44,620 nt of DNA from Gammaproteobacteria bacterium (lineage in GTDB: Bacteria > Pseudomonadota > Gammaproteobacteria > Steroidobacterales > JABDKV01). The stretch covers positions 1-44,620 of the forward strand of contig JAHEKH010000014.1 of NCBI GenBank assembly GCA_024638445.1, read 5' to 3'. The notes below the pieces were generated by a model. The model saw only the letters and a program-made list of their open reading frames with translations. It made no database searches and was not told where the DNA came from. The translations under genes and the position numbers were made by a program. This document shows positions 37,048 to 44,620 of this stretch, one piece after another. Position 1 is the stretch's first letter; every line of letters begins with the position of its first letter.

Positions 37048-37407
37048 CTACTTCAGCACCCAGCCGACGCTCAATACATAGCGCGTGCCTTGCTCAACCA
37101 GCGTTACGCAGTGGGCCGAACGGTCTGGCCTGAAAAACTTGATGCGAGAAGACTCGTAAATCGGATCGTCACAGACAAACTCGCCGCCGCGCCGGCTTTT
37201 CCTCACGACGATATTCAGACGGTAGTGCCGTCGCCCGGTCACCGGGTCGGTGTGTCCGGGCACCTCGGAGCCCTCTCGATACCGCAACAGGTAACAGTCG
37301 AAAGGCAGGGGCAACGGGGATGCCAGGAGCAAAAGCTTCTCGTAGCCGGTGCCCTGCCGGCCCATCCGCCAGCGTAACCAGTCCCGCAAAGAGGCCCGCC
37401 CCGACAC
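37048..37407 (-). CDS. Small 2OG-Fe(II) oxygenase-like protein
   Basis: 119 residues. Iron ligands H52 and D54 (GHTDP), distal H99 (RSAHCVT), and R109 ten residues later for 2-oxoglutarate: the full HxD...H...R set of the prolyl-4-hydroxylase-like superfamily. It is short but covers the core barrel. The start is GTG 37407; upstream in frame there is no ATG before the stop of the molybdopterin gene, which ends in the same frame at 37465. The ribosome site is poor, so it may depend on translation from upstream. Substrate unknown. Confidence 0.75.
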   Translation of the reverse strand: MSGRASLRDWLRWRMGRQGTGYEKLLLLASPLPLPFDCYLLRYREGSEVPGHTDPVTGRRHYRLNIVVRKSRRGGEFVCDDPIYESSRIKFFRPDRSAHCVTLVEQGTRYVLSVGWVLK

Positions 37408-37464
37408 GGCAGCTAGCGGTCCTTTCCCACACGTTGTGGAAGAGGGATATTGAAATGCAGGGCC

Positions 37465-38142
37465 TCAATCTTCATGCCTTGCCGCTGCCCGCGCGAAGCG
37501 GGTGGCCGTGCCCCGGACCAGGGGGCGGTACAGGTAGCGCAACAACAGACCTGGCACGATTCGTCCCCGCTCCTCCCGGGCCACCCGGGCACGTGGATGA
37601 TCCATAAATCGAAACCCTGAGACACGGTAACCGGCAGCGGGCTGCCTGAATTCCAGCCAGCTCAGATACTTGACTGACTTGTAGCCGTAGTGCGCCGGCG
37701 CAACCAGGCGCAGCGGTGCACCGTGACTGACCGGCAGCGGTTCGCCGTCGAGTGTGTCTGCAAGCAGCACGTCGGGTGCCAGCAGGTCCTCCAGCAACAT
37801 TCCGGTATGCGCCCCATCCTGGCCACGTAAAGCCACGAGTGACGCGCCGCCTGCTGGCTCCGCCTCTGGAACGATGACCCTGGAATAGAAATCGGCGAAC
37901 CGGACACCGCCCCAGCGCAAACCACGGACACTCCAGGTCGTCACGCAATGAAAATCGCTGGTCTGCTCGACCCGCGGGAGACCCTGCAGCGCATCGACCA
38001 GGTGCAACTCATTTTTGACGGCGCCGGTTACCCGTAGTTTTGCAACCGCGGTCTCGGCCGGAAACCGGTCGGCAAAGTGCGTCAGGCCAAACCGGTAAAA
38101 AGTCTTCGAATCACGCTGTCCCGGCGGGAGCGGTGTGACCAT
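37465..38142 (-). CDS. Molybdopterin-dependent oxidoreductase (sulfite-oxidase fold)
   Basis: 225 residues. The family is set by the molybdenum-ligating cysteine, C66 in FHCVTTWSVRG, and by the later SHGAPLRLVAPAHYGYKSVKYL block that binds the pterin. No Tat signal is present, unlike MsrP/YedY, so it may be cytoplasmic. The basic C-terminal tail (RFARAAARHED) is unusual. Substrate unknown; family members reduce or oxidise sulfoxides and sulfite. It lies 26 bases after the acyl-CoA reductase gene. Confidence 0.85.
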   Translation of the reverse strand: MVTPLPPGQRDSKTFYRFGLTHFADRFPAETAVAKLRVTGAVKNELHLVDALQGLPRVEQTSDFHCVTTWSVRGLRWGGVRFADFYSRVIVPEAEPAGGASLVALRGQDGAHTGMLLEDLLAPDVLLADTLDGEPLPVSHGAPLRLVAPAHYGYKSVKYLSWLEFRQPAAGYRVSGFRFMDHPRARVAREERGRIVPGLLLRYLYRPLVRGTATRFARAAARHED

Positions 38143-38168
38143 GGGCGGCTCGATGAATGGTTATAGAC

Positions 38169-40145
38169 CTACCAGTGTATACCCCGGGTGAACTGCGCCA
38201 GCGCAATCTGCTCGGGTGACGGCTCGTGCTTCCTCTTGCCCTGGGATGCGCTGGAGTCGGGGAACAGGCGAAAGGCCTCGTTCATGCCCAGCTCGGTAAC
38301 CCGGGGTGCCAGCAGGTGGGCGATCTCGGCAAAGATCCCGAGTCGCGTCGCAATCCGTTTGGGCCGGTGGACGATGGCATCTACGATCATATCGGCCGCC
38401 TCGTCGGGGCTGATGGTCGGCACGTTGTCATACAGCTTGGTCGGCGCAATCATCGGCGTGCGCACCAGCGGCATGTTGATCGTTGTGAAATGAATATTCT
38501 GATGCGAGAACTCCGATGCGGCACAGCGGGTGAAGGCATCCAGTGCCGCCTTCGACGCCACGTAGGCAGAAAAGCGCGGTGCATTGCTCAGCACGCCGAT
38601 TGACGAGATGTTGATGACCTGCCCGCGGCGGCGCTCGATCATCTTCGGCAAAGCACCGAGGGTCGTACGCAACGCGCCGAAGTAGTTCAGCTGCATGGTG
38701 CGCTCGAAGTCGTGGAAGCGGTCAAAGGAATTCTCGATGCCGCGGCGAATCGAGCGACCGGCATTGTTCACCAGGATATCGACATGACCATGATCTTTGA
38801 TGATCTTTCGCATGACTGCGTCGCAGGCATCGAGATCGGCCAGGTCGCAGGGATAGACAAAGGGCTCACCACCCAGCTCGCGGATCTCGGCGGCGGTCTC
38901 GTCCAGTTTCCCCGGCGTACGGGCGACCAGGATTATCCTGGCGCCGGCTTCGCCGATTTTCAGGGCCGCGGCCTTGCCGATACCCGACGAGGCACCGGTG
39001 ATGACCACGACGCGGCCACGAATCTTGCCGGCCAGGCTGCGATCGATGAACAGGTCCGGATCGAGGTTACGCTCCCAGTAATCCCAGATCTTGTCGGCAT
39101 AGCTTTCGAGATCCGGCACCTCGATCCCCGAACCCTCCAGCGCCGCCTGGGTTTCACGGCTGTCGAAGCGGGTCGGGTAATTGATGAACTTGAACAGGTC
39201 CGGGGGAATCGCCAGCGATTCCAGCACTGACGAGGTGACCCGCTGCACGGGACGAAATGCGGCCAGACCCTTCCACACGTAGGACGGCACAAAGCCGAAC
39301 ATGCGCGCATTGACCCGCAGGGCCATTTCCGGTGCGTGCGCCGCCTCGGAAAAAATATTCAATACCTCGCCGATACGGCGGGCCTTCGGATCGGTCAGGT
39401 GAAACACCTTTCCGTCCAGCCCGGGCAGGTGCGCAATATGGTCGGTGGCCGCGACCACGAAGTCGACGGGCACGATATTGATCCGCCCGCCCTCGATGCC
39501 AATCGTCGGCATCCATTGCGGCAACAGGGAGCGGGTCTTCTGGATAGCCTTGAACAGCTGGTAGGGACCGTCGACCTTGTCCATCTCGCCGGTCCGGGAA
39601 TCGCCGACCACCATACCCGGCCGGTAGATCCGGCAGGGAACGCTGCATTCCTCGCGCACCAGCTTCTCGGATTCGTGCTTGGTGGCAAAATACGGGTGAT
39701 CCAGCCCTTTGGCTTCCTCGAACATGTCCTCGCGGAACACGCCGTCGTACAGGCCGGCGGCCGCGATCGAGCTCATGTGATGGAAGCAGCCGGCGCCGAG
39801 TGTCTCCGCAAGCCTGAGGGCATTGCGCGTACCCTCGACGTTGACTCGCTGCTGCATCTCGGCGCTGGCGGCGAGATCGTAAATAGCGGCAAGGTGAAAA
39901 AAGTGGTCGATCTTGCCGTGCAGCTGCGACAGCGTTTCCTCGGCAACACCCAGATTTTCTGCGCGCAGGTCGCCGGTCACCATGTGTGCGCGGCTGGCGT
40001 TCTCACCCCAGCGTGCGAACTGCCTCTCGAGGTGCGCGGCATCGTCGTTGCGAGTCAGGAACCAGACGTTGCCGCCACGCTCCAGGAGCCGTGCCACCAG
40101 TCTGCTGCCGATAAAACCGGTTCCGCCGGTAATGAAATAATTCAT
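38169..40145 (-). CDS. Two-domain fatty acyl-CoA reductase (Marinobacter Maqu_2507 type)
   Basis: 658 residues with two fused SDR domains. N-terminal extended SDR: GGTGFIG (7-13), S125/S126, Y152 and K156, and the YRPGMV and DKVDGPY blocks. C-terminal classical SDR: TGASSGIG (383-390), NNAG, S514/S515, Y528 and K532. The domain order, length and many segments (e.g. RFHDFERTMQLNYFG) recall the Marinobacter enzyme that reduces fatty acyl-CoA to fatty alcohol in wax-ester synthesis. Both catalytic sets are intact. No wax-ester synthase gene is visible in the window. It starts 14 bases after the dockerin-like gene stop. Confidence 0.88.
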   Translation of the reverse strand: MNYFITGGTGFIGSRLVARLLERGGNVWFLTRNDDAAHLERQFARWGENASRAHMVTGDLRAENLGVAEETLSQLHGKIDHFFHLAAIYDLAASAEMQQRVNVEGTRNALRLAETLGAGCFHHMSSIAAAGLYDGVFREDMFEEAKGLDHPYFATKHESEKLVREECSVPCRIYRPGMVVGDSRTGEMDKVDGPYQLFKAIQKTRSLLPQWMPTIGIEGGRINIVPVDFVVAATDHIAHLPGLDGKVFHLTDPKARRIGEVLNIFSEAAHAPEMALRVNARMFGFVPSYVWKGLAAFRPVQRVTSSVLESLAIPPDLFKFINYPTRFDSRETQAALEGSGIEVPDLESYADKIWDYWERNLDPDLFIDRSLAGKIRGRVVVITGASSGIGKAAALKIGEAGARIILVARTPGKLDETAAEIRELGGEPFVYPCDLADLDACDAVMRKIIKDHGHVDILVNNAGRSIRRGIENSFDRFHDFERTMQLNYFGALRTTLGALPKMIERRRGQVINISSIGVLSNAPRFSAYVASKAALDAFTRCAASEFSHQNIHFTTINMPLVRTPMIAPTKLYDNVPTISPDEAADMIVDAIVHRPKRIATRLGIFAEIAHLLAPRVTELGMNEAFRLFPDSSASQGKRKHEPSPEQIALAQFTRGIHW

Positions 40146-40159
40146 CGCATCAGCCTTTC

Positions 40160-42838
40160 TTACTGGACAAGCCCGCTGGGGCCAGGCGCCTCGAAAAACA
40201 GCTGTTCCATCAGGCTGAGATCGGTGAAATTAACCGAGCCATCGCTGTTCAGGTCGGTGACGAAATCGCCGCTGAGGAAGAAATCAGCCTGCATCTCGGC
40301 CAGGTCGATGAAATTGACGATTCCGTCATTATTGAAATCGCCGTCGCACATATTGCCAAAACCGTCGCCGTCGGTGTCCTGCTGCGCCGGGTTGGCCACG
40401 GCGGTGCAGTTATCGATGATGTCGTCGACCAGGTCGCCATCCTGATCGAGGATCAGCGCATCCGACGCGGTGCAGATCTCGAGACCCCAGCCCGTCAGCG
40501 CTCCGCCGTCAGAGGAAAAGTTGTCGGTCACGAGCAGGTTCCAGTCGCCGCTGCCGGACGAGCCGTCAAAGCCCGCCAGCGGGTTCGACGGCTGGTAGGT
40601 GCCGCCACCAATCGGCGGGCAGGGCAGCGGGCCGGGCGCGGCCTCATCGTCGAAGTTCAGATCGAGGTTGTCCTCGTTGTTACACGACTGCGCCATGATC
40701 TGCACCGTCGGCCGGTCCGGGTGGCGGCCGAGGCCGCTGTGATCGATCAGCGGGCCCTCGAGACGGATATCGATATCGTTGATCCAGCTGTGGGTCACGG
40801 TCAGCCCGATCACGTTGACGTCGACAATCGTACCCGTCGCGTTCGTCGACAACGTCGAGGTCACGGTGCCCGTGCCGCTGGATGGAATGGTGACCGGGAC
40901 ATCGGTGCTGACATAGGCCTGGCACTGCGAGCCGCCCGTGGTGAAGCTGGCCGTTGCCGACACCACTGAACCGCAGGCGTTGTTGGCGGTTACACGCCAA
41001 TAGAAAGTCGTATCGTTGTCGAGCGCGGCCGGCGGAGCAAAGCTGCGTTGTGCCGTCCCGCTCACCGACATCACCAGGTTGCTGAACGACGGGTCGGTCG
41101 CAACCTCGAGATCGTAATCGAAGGCGCCGGGTGACGGACTCCAGTACAGCGTCTGGATGCCTGACACTGCGACAGCGTCAGCCGCCGGCAGCAGAAGCTG
41201 TGGTTCGGCAGGCTCTGCCTGTGACAGCCCGAGACTGAGCGGCTGGTCGAACTCCAGCTCGCCGTCGACACCGGTTACGGTAATCGGGTAGATCCCCGGC
41301 TCGGAACCACTCACGTGCGCGGCGACGATAGCGTTTGCCGGCGGTACAACCTGCTGCGGGGTAAATTCGATCGTGACCCCCGCGGGTGCCCCTGAAGCCT
41401 GCAGCGTGACCTTGCCGGCGTAGCTGCCGACCGGGTCGACCGTGAGAAAACTGCTGCTCACGCCGTCCCCGCAGACCGCGAGGTCTTCCTGGCTGGCGGC
41501 AACGGTAAAACCGGGCTCGAGCGCTGTCGGGCGCAGCACGAACAGGCCCTGCTCAATCCCGCTCAGGATAACGTTGCCACTTTCGAAATAGGGGTAAACG
41601 CTCCACGAGCCATTGAAAGCGGCAGAATCGTTGCTGGGGTAGACATCGAAATAACCGTTCTGCACCAGCGTCCCGGTGGCGATGCTCGACAGGTCCAGTA
41701 TGCGCAGACCCGCGCGGTAGTTCGCCTGGTAAGCGAAATCGCCCTTGATGTACAGGTTATGGTCGATGGCGGGGGTCGGTGCGAGATAGCTGCCCATCAC
41801 CTCCGGCGCATCGAGGTCGCTGACATCCCAGATGAACGTCCGGGTGTTGTGACCAAAGCTCAGCTCATCGCCCTCGTCATCCAGCAGCAGGTAGACCTGG
41901 TCTTCGGTCAGCCAGCCCTGGTGGGTATAGCTGGAGCCGGTGTACGGCATACGCGCCAGCATCGACGGCGACGACTTGTCGGTTACATCGACAATGGTCA
42001 GCGTGTCCTCGTTGTAGTTGAAACAGATTTCGCGTCCCTGGTAGTCGACGTCGGGACCGCTGTAAATCACGCACTGCGCATCGTGGGTGTAGCCGTCTCC
42101 CGAGTAACAGCCGGCGAACTCCGGGGTGGCCGGGCGGGAGATATCGATCATGTGCAAACCGGCGCCACAGCCATCGTCGCTGTTGCGGGTGCCGACGGCA
42201 TAGGCAAAACCACTGTCTTCGTTGATTGCGATGTTATGGGCCGACCCGAATTCGGGATAGTGCGCGGTCTCGTTGAAAATTCGCGGTGCGCCGACGGTAC
42301 GCAGCTCGGTCAGGTCGAAAACCTGCATGCCGTGATCCGAAGCTTCGCTCACGATGTAGGCATGGTTGGCATGGGTCTTGATGTCCCGCCAGGGCGAACT
42401 GGAGGTGTGCGACGGCAACGAACCCAGGTATTCCGCATGCGTGGGATCGCTGATGTCGACGAAGGCCGTGCCGTTGGTTCGCCCGACGATGGCGTACTCC
42501 TTGCCGGTCAGGGAGTCGGTCCAGCCCCAGATGTCGTTCGCCTCACCGCCACCGATGGTGTTGATCGGCAGATAGGACAACAGGTCGATGTTGTTGCAGG
42601 GATAGCCCTCGGCGAAACCGCCTTCACAGGCGTGACCGTGGGCAGGATCGCGGGCCGGTGTCTCGGACGAGATCGTCAGCCCCAGCTGCGGTGCCCGCTG
42701 CGCCAGCCGGCTCAGGGTGTGATACGCCGAGTCGGCATCGTGCGGTACGGGACAGGCCCATGACGCCGAGGCGCCGAGCAGCGCTGCCGCGAGCGTCAGG
42801 AAACAGTTCAGGCCGAAACGCCCGTGTCGATTAATCAT
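40160..42838 (-). CDS. Secreted choice-of-anchor B protein with P-domain and dockerin-like tail
   Basis: 892 residues from ATG 42838, with GGGGGAG upstream. Signal peptide (CFLTLAAALLGASASWA), then LVIVD-like repeats of the choice-of-anchor B family (to about 455), Ig/FN3-like segments, a proprotein-convertase P-like jelly roll (about 645-790), thrombospondin-3-like calcium repeats (DQDGDLVDD, DTDGDGFGN) and two dockerin-like loops (DFNNDGIVNFIDL, DLNSDGSVNFTDL). Exported and calcium-binding. Role unknown; family members are surface or secreted. It precedes the acyl-CoA reductase gene by 14 bases. Confidence 0.88.
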   Translation of the reverse strand: MINRHGRFGLNCFLTLAAALLGASASWACPVPHDADSAYHTLSRLAQRAPQLGLTISSETPARDPAHGHACEGGFAEGYPCNNIDLLSYLPINTIGGGEANDIWGWTDSLTGKEYAIVGRTNGTAFVDISDPTHAEYLGSLPSHTSSSPWRDIKTHANHAYIVSEASDHGMQVFDLTELRTVGAPRIFNETAHYPEFGSAHNIAINEDSGFAYAVGTRNSDDGCGAGLHMIDISRPATPEFAGCYSGDGYTHDAQCVIYSGPDVDYQGREICFNYNEDTLTIVDVTDKSSPSMLARMPYTGSSYTHQGWLTEDQVYLLLDDEGDELSFGHNTRTFIWDVSDLDAPEVMGSYLAPTPAIDHNLYIKGDFAYQANYRAGLRILDLSSIATGTLVQNGYFDVYPSNDSAAFNGSWSVYPYFESGNVILSGIEQGLFVLRPTALEPGFTVAASQEDLAVCGDGVSSSFLTVDPVGSYAGKVTLQASGAPAGVTIEFTPQQVVPPANAIVAAHVSGSEPGIYPITVTGVDGELEFDQPLSLGLSQAEPAEPQLLLPAADAVAVSGIQTLYWSPSPGAFDYDLEVATDPSFSNLVMSVSGTAQRSFAPPAALDNDTTFYWRVTANNACGSVVSATASFTTGGSQCQAYVSTDVPVTIPSSGTGTVTSTLSTNATGTIVDVNVIGLTVTHSWINDIDIRLEGPLIDHSGLGRHPDRPTVQIMAQSCNNEDNLDLNFDDEAAPGPLPCPPIGGGTYQPSNPLAGFDGSSGSGDWNLLVTDNFSSDGGALTGWGLEICTASDALILDQDGDLVDDIIDNCTAVANPAQQDTDGDGFGNMCDGDFNNDGIVNFIDLAEMQADFFLSGDFVTDLNSDGSVNFTDLSLMEQLFFEAPGPSGLVQ

Positions 42839-42998
42839 TAACTCCCCCAGGGGCCGGCATTGGAATAATACGTGGCACGCGCTGTGCTGCGCCGGCTTCC
42901 CTATTTTAGGGGATGGCAGGGGGGCCTTTCCAAGCCCGACCGGGGATTTACGAGGTTTTTGCGGGTTTTCGCCCGCCGGACTCAGTCGAACAGGATAT

Positions 42999-43259
42999 TC
43001 ACGCGCCGGTTACGGGCACCATGCCGACAACAATGAATCCGAACTCACCCATGCCGGCAAATAGCCCGATGAAAAAGCCGATCAGGAGCAAACTTGCCAG
43101 CCACGCACCGAATCCGACCATTGCCCGAACGTACGAGGGCTGCACGGCTGCTTTTCGTTGCAGCATCAACTTGGCACGCCCTGCAGTTTCCTGAGTGATC
43201 TTGTGGCTTTCGACCAGCCCATCGAGCACGTCGGAGAGCGTTACCTTGTCGCGGCTCAT
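42999..43259 (-). pseudogene. Truncated DUF4401-like membrane protein
   Basis: 86 residues from ATG 43259, overlapping the DUF2157 gene by ATGA. The N-terminal soluble helix (LDGLVESHKITQETAGRA) and one membrane hairpin (VGFGAWLASLLLIGFFIGLF) match the start of DUF4401 proteins, which normally continue for more than 200 residues with several further TM segments. Here the frame ends soon after. The bases after about 43015 can be read in another frame as RNRRVNILFD and stop, like the tail of an OmpA-type protein. A deletion that joined two genes is a good explanation; it is not proven. Confidence 0.6.
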
Positions 43260-44305
43260 GACTCCGACTCCCAGCGTTGCGACACATAACGCAACCAGTA
43301 CGCGGCTGCCGACACCTGGATCATCAGAAATATGGCGAGTATCAGACTGCTGAAGAAGCCTGTAAGGATGTGCCGAATAGTGAACGACATGATGACGAGA
43401 ATCGCGCCCATCAGGGTGCAAGTGAGGATGTACAAGTCATGTTTACGGTACTGGTAATAGTAGATGCAGGCAGCGAATGCTATGGCCATGAGTGCGGGTG
43501 ACAGCACTTTCAGATGCAGTCGCACGCCGAGACCTTCGCCAAAAATAATAATGACGGTAGGAAGAACGACGGTGTTCAGAGCGATAAGTGCAATCAGCCG
43601 CGGGGCCCAGCGACTTTGCAGCCACTCGATACCACGGCCGGCAAAATACTCCCACGCCAAAAGTGCCGTTCCGTTCAGGAGGAACAATACGCTGGCGAGC
43701 CGGGAGTCCGTGACTGTCGTCCAGAGCCAGACTAACGGGCCAAGAATCTGCCCGAGGCTCCACCAGCCCTCCGGCGGATACAGAACCTGCGTCCAGTACA
43801 TGATGACAGCAAGATTCAAGAGCACCACGATGAGAAACCAGAGGCCCGACTGTCTGCCGATAATGGCCCACGGCAAGATCAGCAATGCCCAGGAAAGGAA
43901 CAAGCCATACGGATCGGCGCCAGTCTGGTAAACCTGCCCGTAGACGGCCAACAGCACGCCCACCAGTATCGCGCCGGCAAGCAGACTCGCACTTCCGCCA
44001 AGCGTATGGATCTTCAGCCCCCACGCCAGCAGAACAGTGATCACGATGCCGCCCTGGATCAGGGCGAACTTGTAGTAATGGCTCAAGTCTGCCCAGTTCC
44101 AGGCAAAGAAGGCGGTAATGCCGGCCGTGATCAGCAGAACACCAACCGCCATCAGGAATCGATCGATATAGCGCCGCCAATCGGACTTGTCCGGAATCAG
44201 GTGAGCGATTTCGAGCGCGCGCCGGTAGGCGTCTTCGTTGAGTTCGAGTTCGGCTGCCAACTCGTCAACGTTGGCATGTCTTGCACTGATTCTTGACTGC
44301 CCCAT
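43256..44305 (-). CDS. DUF2157 multi-pass membrane protein
   Basis: 349 residues from ATG 44305, with AGAAGG upstream. A soluble N-terminal segment (ARHANVDELAAELELNEDAYRRALEIA) leads to about nine TM helices, beginning with FLMAVGVLLITAGITAFFAWNWA, the conserved DUF2157 entrance. Function of the family is unknown. It is usually found beside DUF4401 genes, as here. A TTG at 44317 would add four residues. Confidence 0.85.
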   Translation of the reverse strand: MGQSRISARHANVDELAAELELNEDAYRRALEIAHLIPDKSDWRRYIDRFLMAVGVLLITAGITAFFAWNWADLSHYYKFALIQGGIVITVLLAWGLKIHTLGGSASLLAGAILVGVLLAVYGQVYQTGADPYGLFLSWALLILPWAIIGRQSGLWFLIVVLLNLAVIMYWTQVLYPPEGWWSLGQILGPLVWLWTTVTDSRLASVLFLLNGTALLAWEYFAGRGIEWLQSRWAPRLIALIALNTVVLPTVIIIFGEGLGVRLHLKVLSPALMAIAFAACIYYYQYRKHDLYILTCTLMGAILVIMSFTIRHILTGFFSSLILAIFLMIQVSAAAYWLRYVSQRWESES

Positions 44306-44372
44306 CAGCCTTCTCAAGAAGGGGTATTAGAGCTTAGCGCGAGCTCGGGTGTGAGCGTATTACAGGAAGTAC

Positions 44373-44619
44373 CTACAGCAAACTAATGATGATCTTGCCG
44401 CGTGCGTGTCCCTCTTCCGAATGGCGGATCGCATCGGGGACTTCGCTTAACCGGTAACGACTGTCGATGACGGGCGTCACTTGACCGGCCTGCATCAGAT
44501 CACCAAGAGTACTCAGGTCGTCTTTACGCATCTCCGCCAGTATCATGACGAACTCCTGGTCCACGAACGGCGACAACAGCAGCGCCTTGATCGGGCCCAT
44601 CACAGGCCCGAGCCAATTC
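44373..44619 (-). CDS. Zinc-type alcohol dehydrogenase / quinone oxidoreductase, C-terminal part
   Basis: 82 residues are visible; the frame is open through the window's right edge, so the gene starts outside. The sequence LGPVMGPIKALLLSPF...AGQVTPVIDSRYRLSEVPDAIRHSEEGHARGKIIISL is the C-terminal lobe of the MDR superfamily (the EGHARGK close is characteristic). The catalytic and cofactor parts are not in the window, so activity cannot be judged. Confidence 0.85.
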   Translation of the reverse strand, partial: NWLGPVMGPIKALLLSPFVDQEFVMILAEMRKDDLSTLGDLMQAGQVTPVIDSRYRLSEVPDAIRHSEEGHARGKIIISLL

Positions 44620-44620
44620 C

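Noticed and set aside
42899-42912. CCCTATTTTAGGGG palindrome upstream of the dockerin-like gene, with TAAAAT as a -10
   Set aside because: The best -35 candidate is 19 bases away and weak; the palindrome is too short to support an operator.
1-44620. tRNA, rRNA, CRISPR, transposase, integrase or phage genes
   Set aside because: I looked through gaps and coding frames and saw no supported example; all gaps except 34224-34573 are under 300 bases.

Overview
This window reads as the chromosome of a GC-rich gammaproteobacterium. Three gene orders point there: dusB-fis followed by purH-purD; rhlB divergent from trxA-rho; and plsB divergent from glk. PlsB-type acyltransferase, ArfB, CysQ, a YdcH-type protein and CheA-like, GGDEF and EAL signalling proteins fit the same picture. 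The two-domain fatty acyl-CoA reductase of Marinobacter type, the choice-of-anchor B protein with a dockerin-like tail, and the DUF1302/DUF1329/RND cluster suggest a marine or sediment lineage, but genus cannot be set from sequence alone. I saw no tRNA, rRNA, CRISPR array, insertion sequence or prophage. Many very long antisense open frames are a by-product of the high GC content and third-position bias.

Layout. 1-6807 (+): the end of a DUF3426 protein with a long acidic spacer, then dusB, fis, purH, purD and an O-methyltransferase, tightly packed and closed by an intrinsic terminator at 6815-6845. 6812-11456 (-): a signalling block, in transcription order a membrane CheA-like kinase, a CheY-like regulator, a CheX-like phosphatase and a diguanylate cyclase. 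11490-13365 (-): trxA-rho with its own terminator; rhlB diverges from it. 14938-16551 (-): arfB, a DUF465 protein and cysQ. 16602-23729 (-): outer-membrane DUF1302 protein, DUF1329 protein, a strong intergenic hairpin, a YCF48-like propeller and an RND/MMPL transporter, ending in a terminator-like hairpin. 23913-27428: plsB (-) and glk (+). 27425-33894 (-): a compact seven-gene run (alkyltransferase-like protein, double thioredoxin-fold protein, SDR, two membrane-associated GTPases, small lipoprotein, lipoprotein alpha/beta hydrolase). 33978-37045: a small TPR protein (-), a 350-base AT-richer gap, then a 7TM-PAS-GGDEF-EAL protein (+). 37048-42838 (-): secreted choice-of-anchor B/dockerin protein, fatty acyl-CoA reductase, molybdopterin oxidoreductase, small 2OG-Fe(II) oxygenase. 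42999-44619 (-): a shortened DUF4401-like protein, a DUF2157 membrane protein, and the C-terminal part of a zinc-type alcohol dehydrogenase that runs off the window.

How the genes fit together. The left third is housekeeping: purine synthesis, tRNA modification, transcription termination and redox. Two themes stand out in the rest. One is the envelope and lipids: PlsB, the RND-YCF48-DUF1329-DUF1302 set that could span inner membrane, periplasm and outer membrane, lipoproteins, membrane GTPases, and a fatty acyl-CoA reductase. The other is cyclic-di-GMP and chemotaxis-like signalling: a kinase-regulator-CheX-cyclase block plus an independent GGDEF-EAL protein. The most interesting places are the putative trans-envelope lipid transporter with its internal hairpin, the twin-GTPase operon, the CheA-like/CheX/cyclase module, and a junction near 43015 where a DUF4401-like gene seems to be cut and joined to the tail of an OmpA-like gene.
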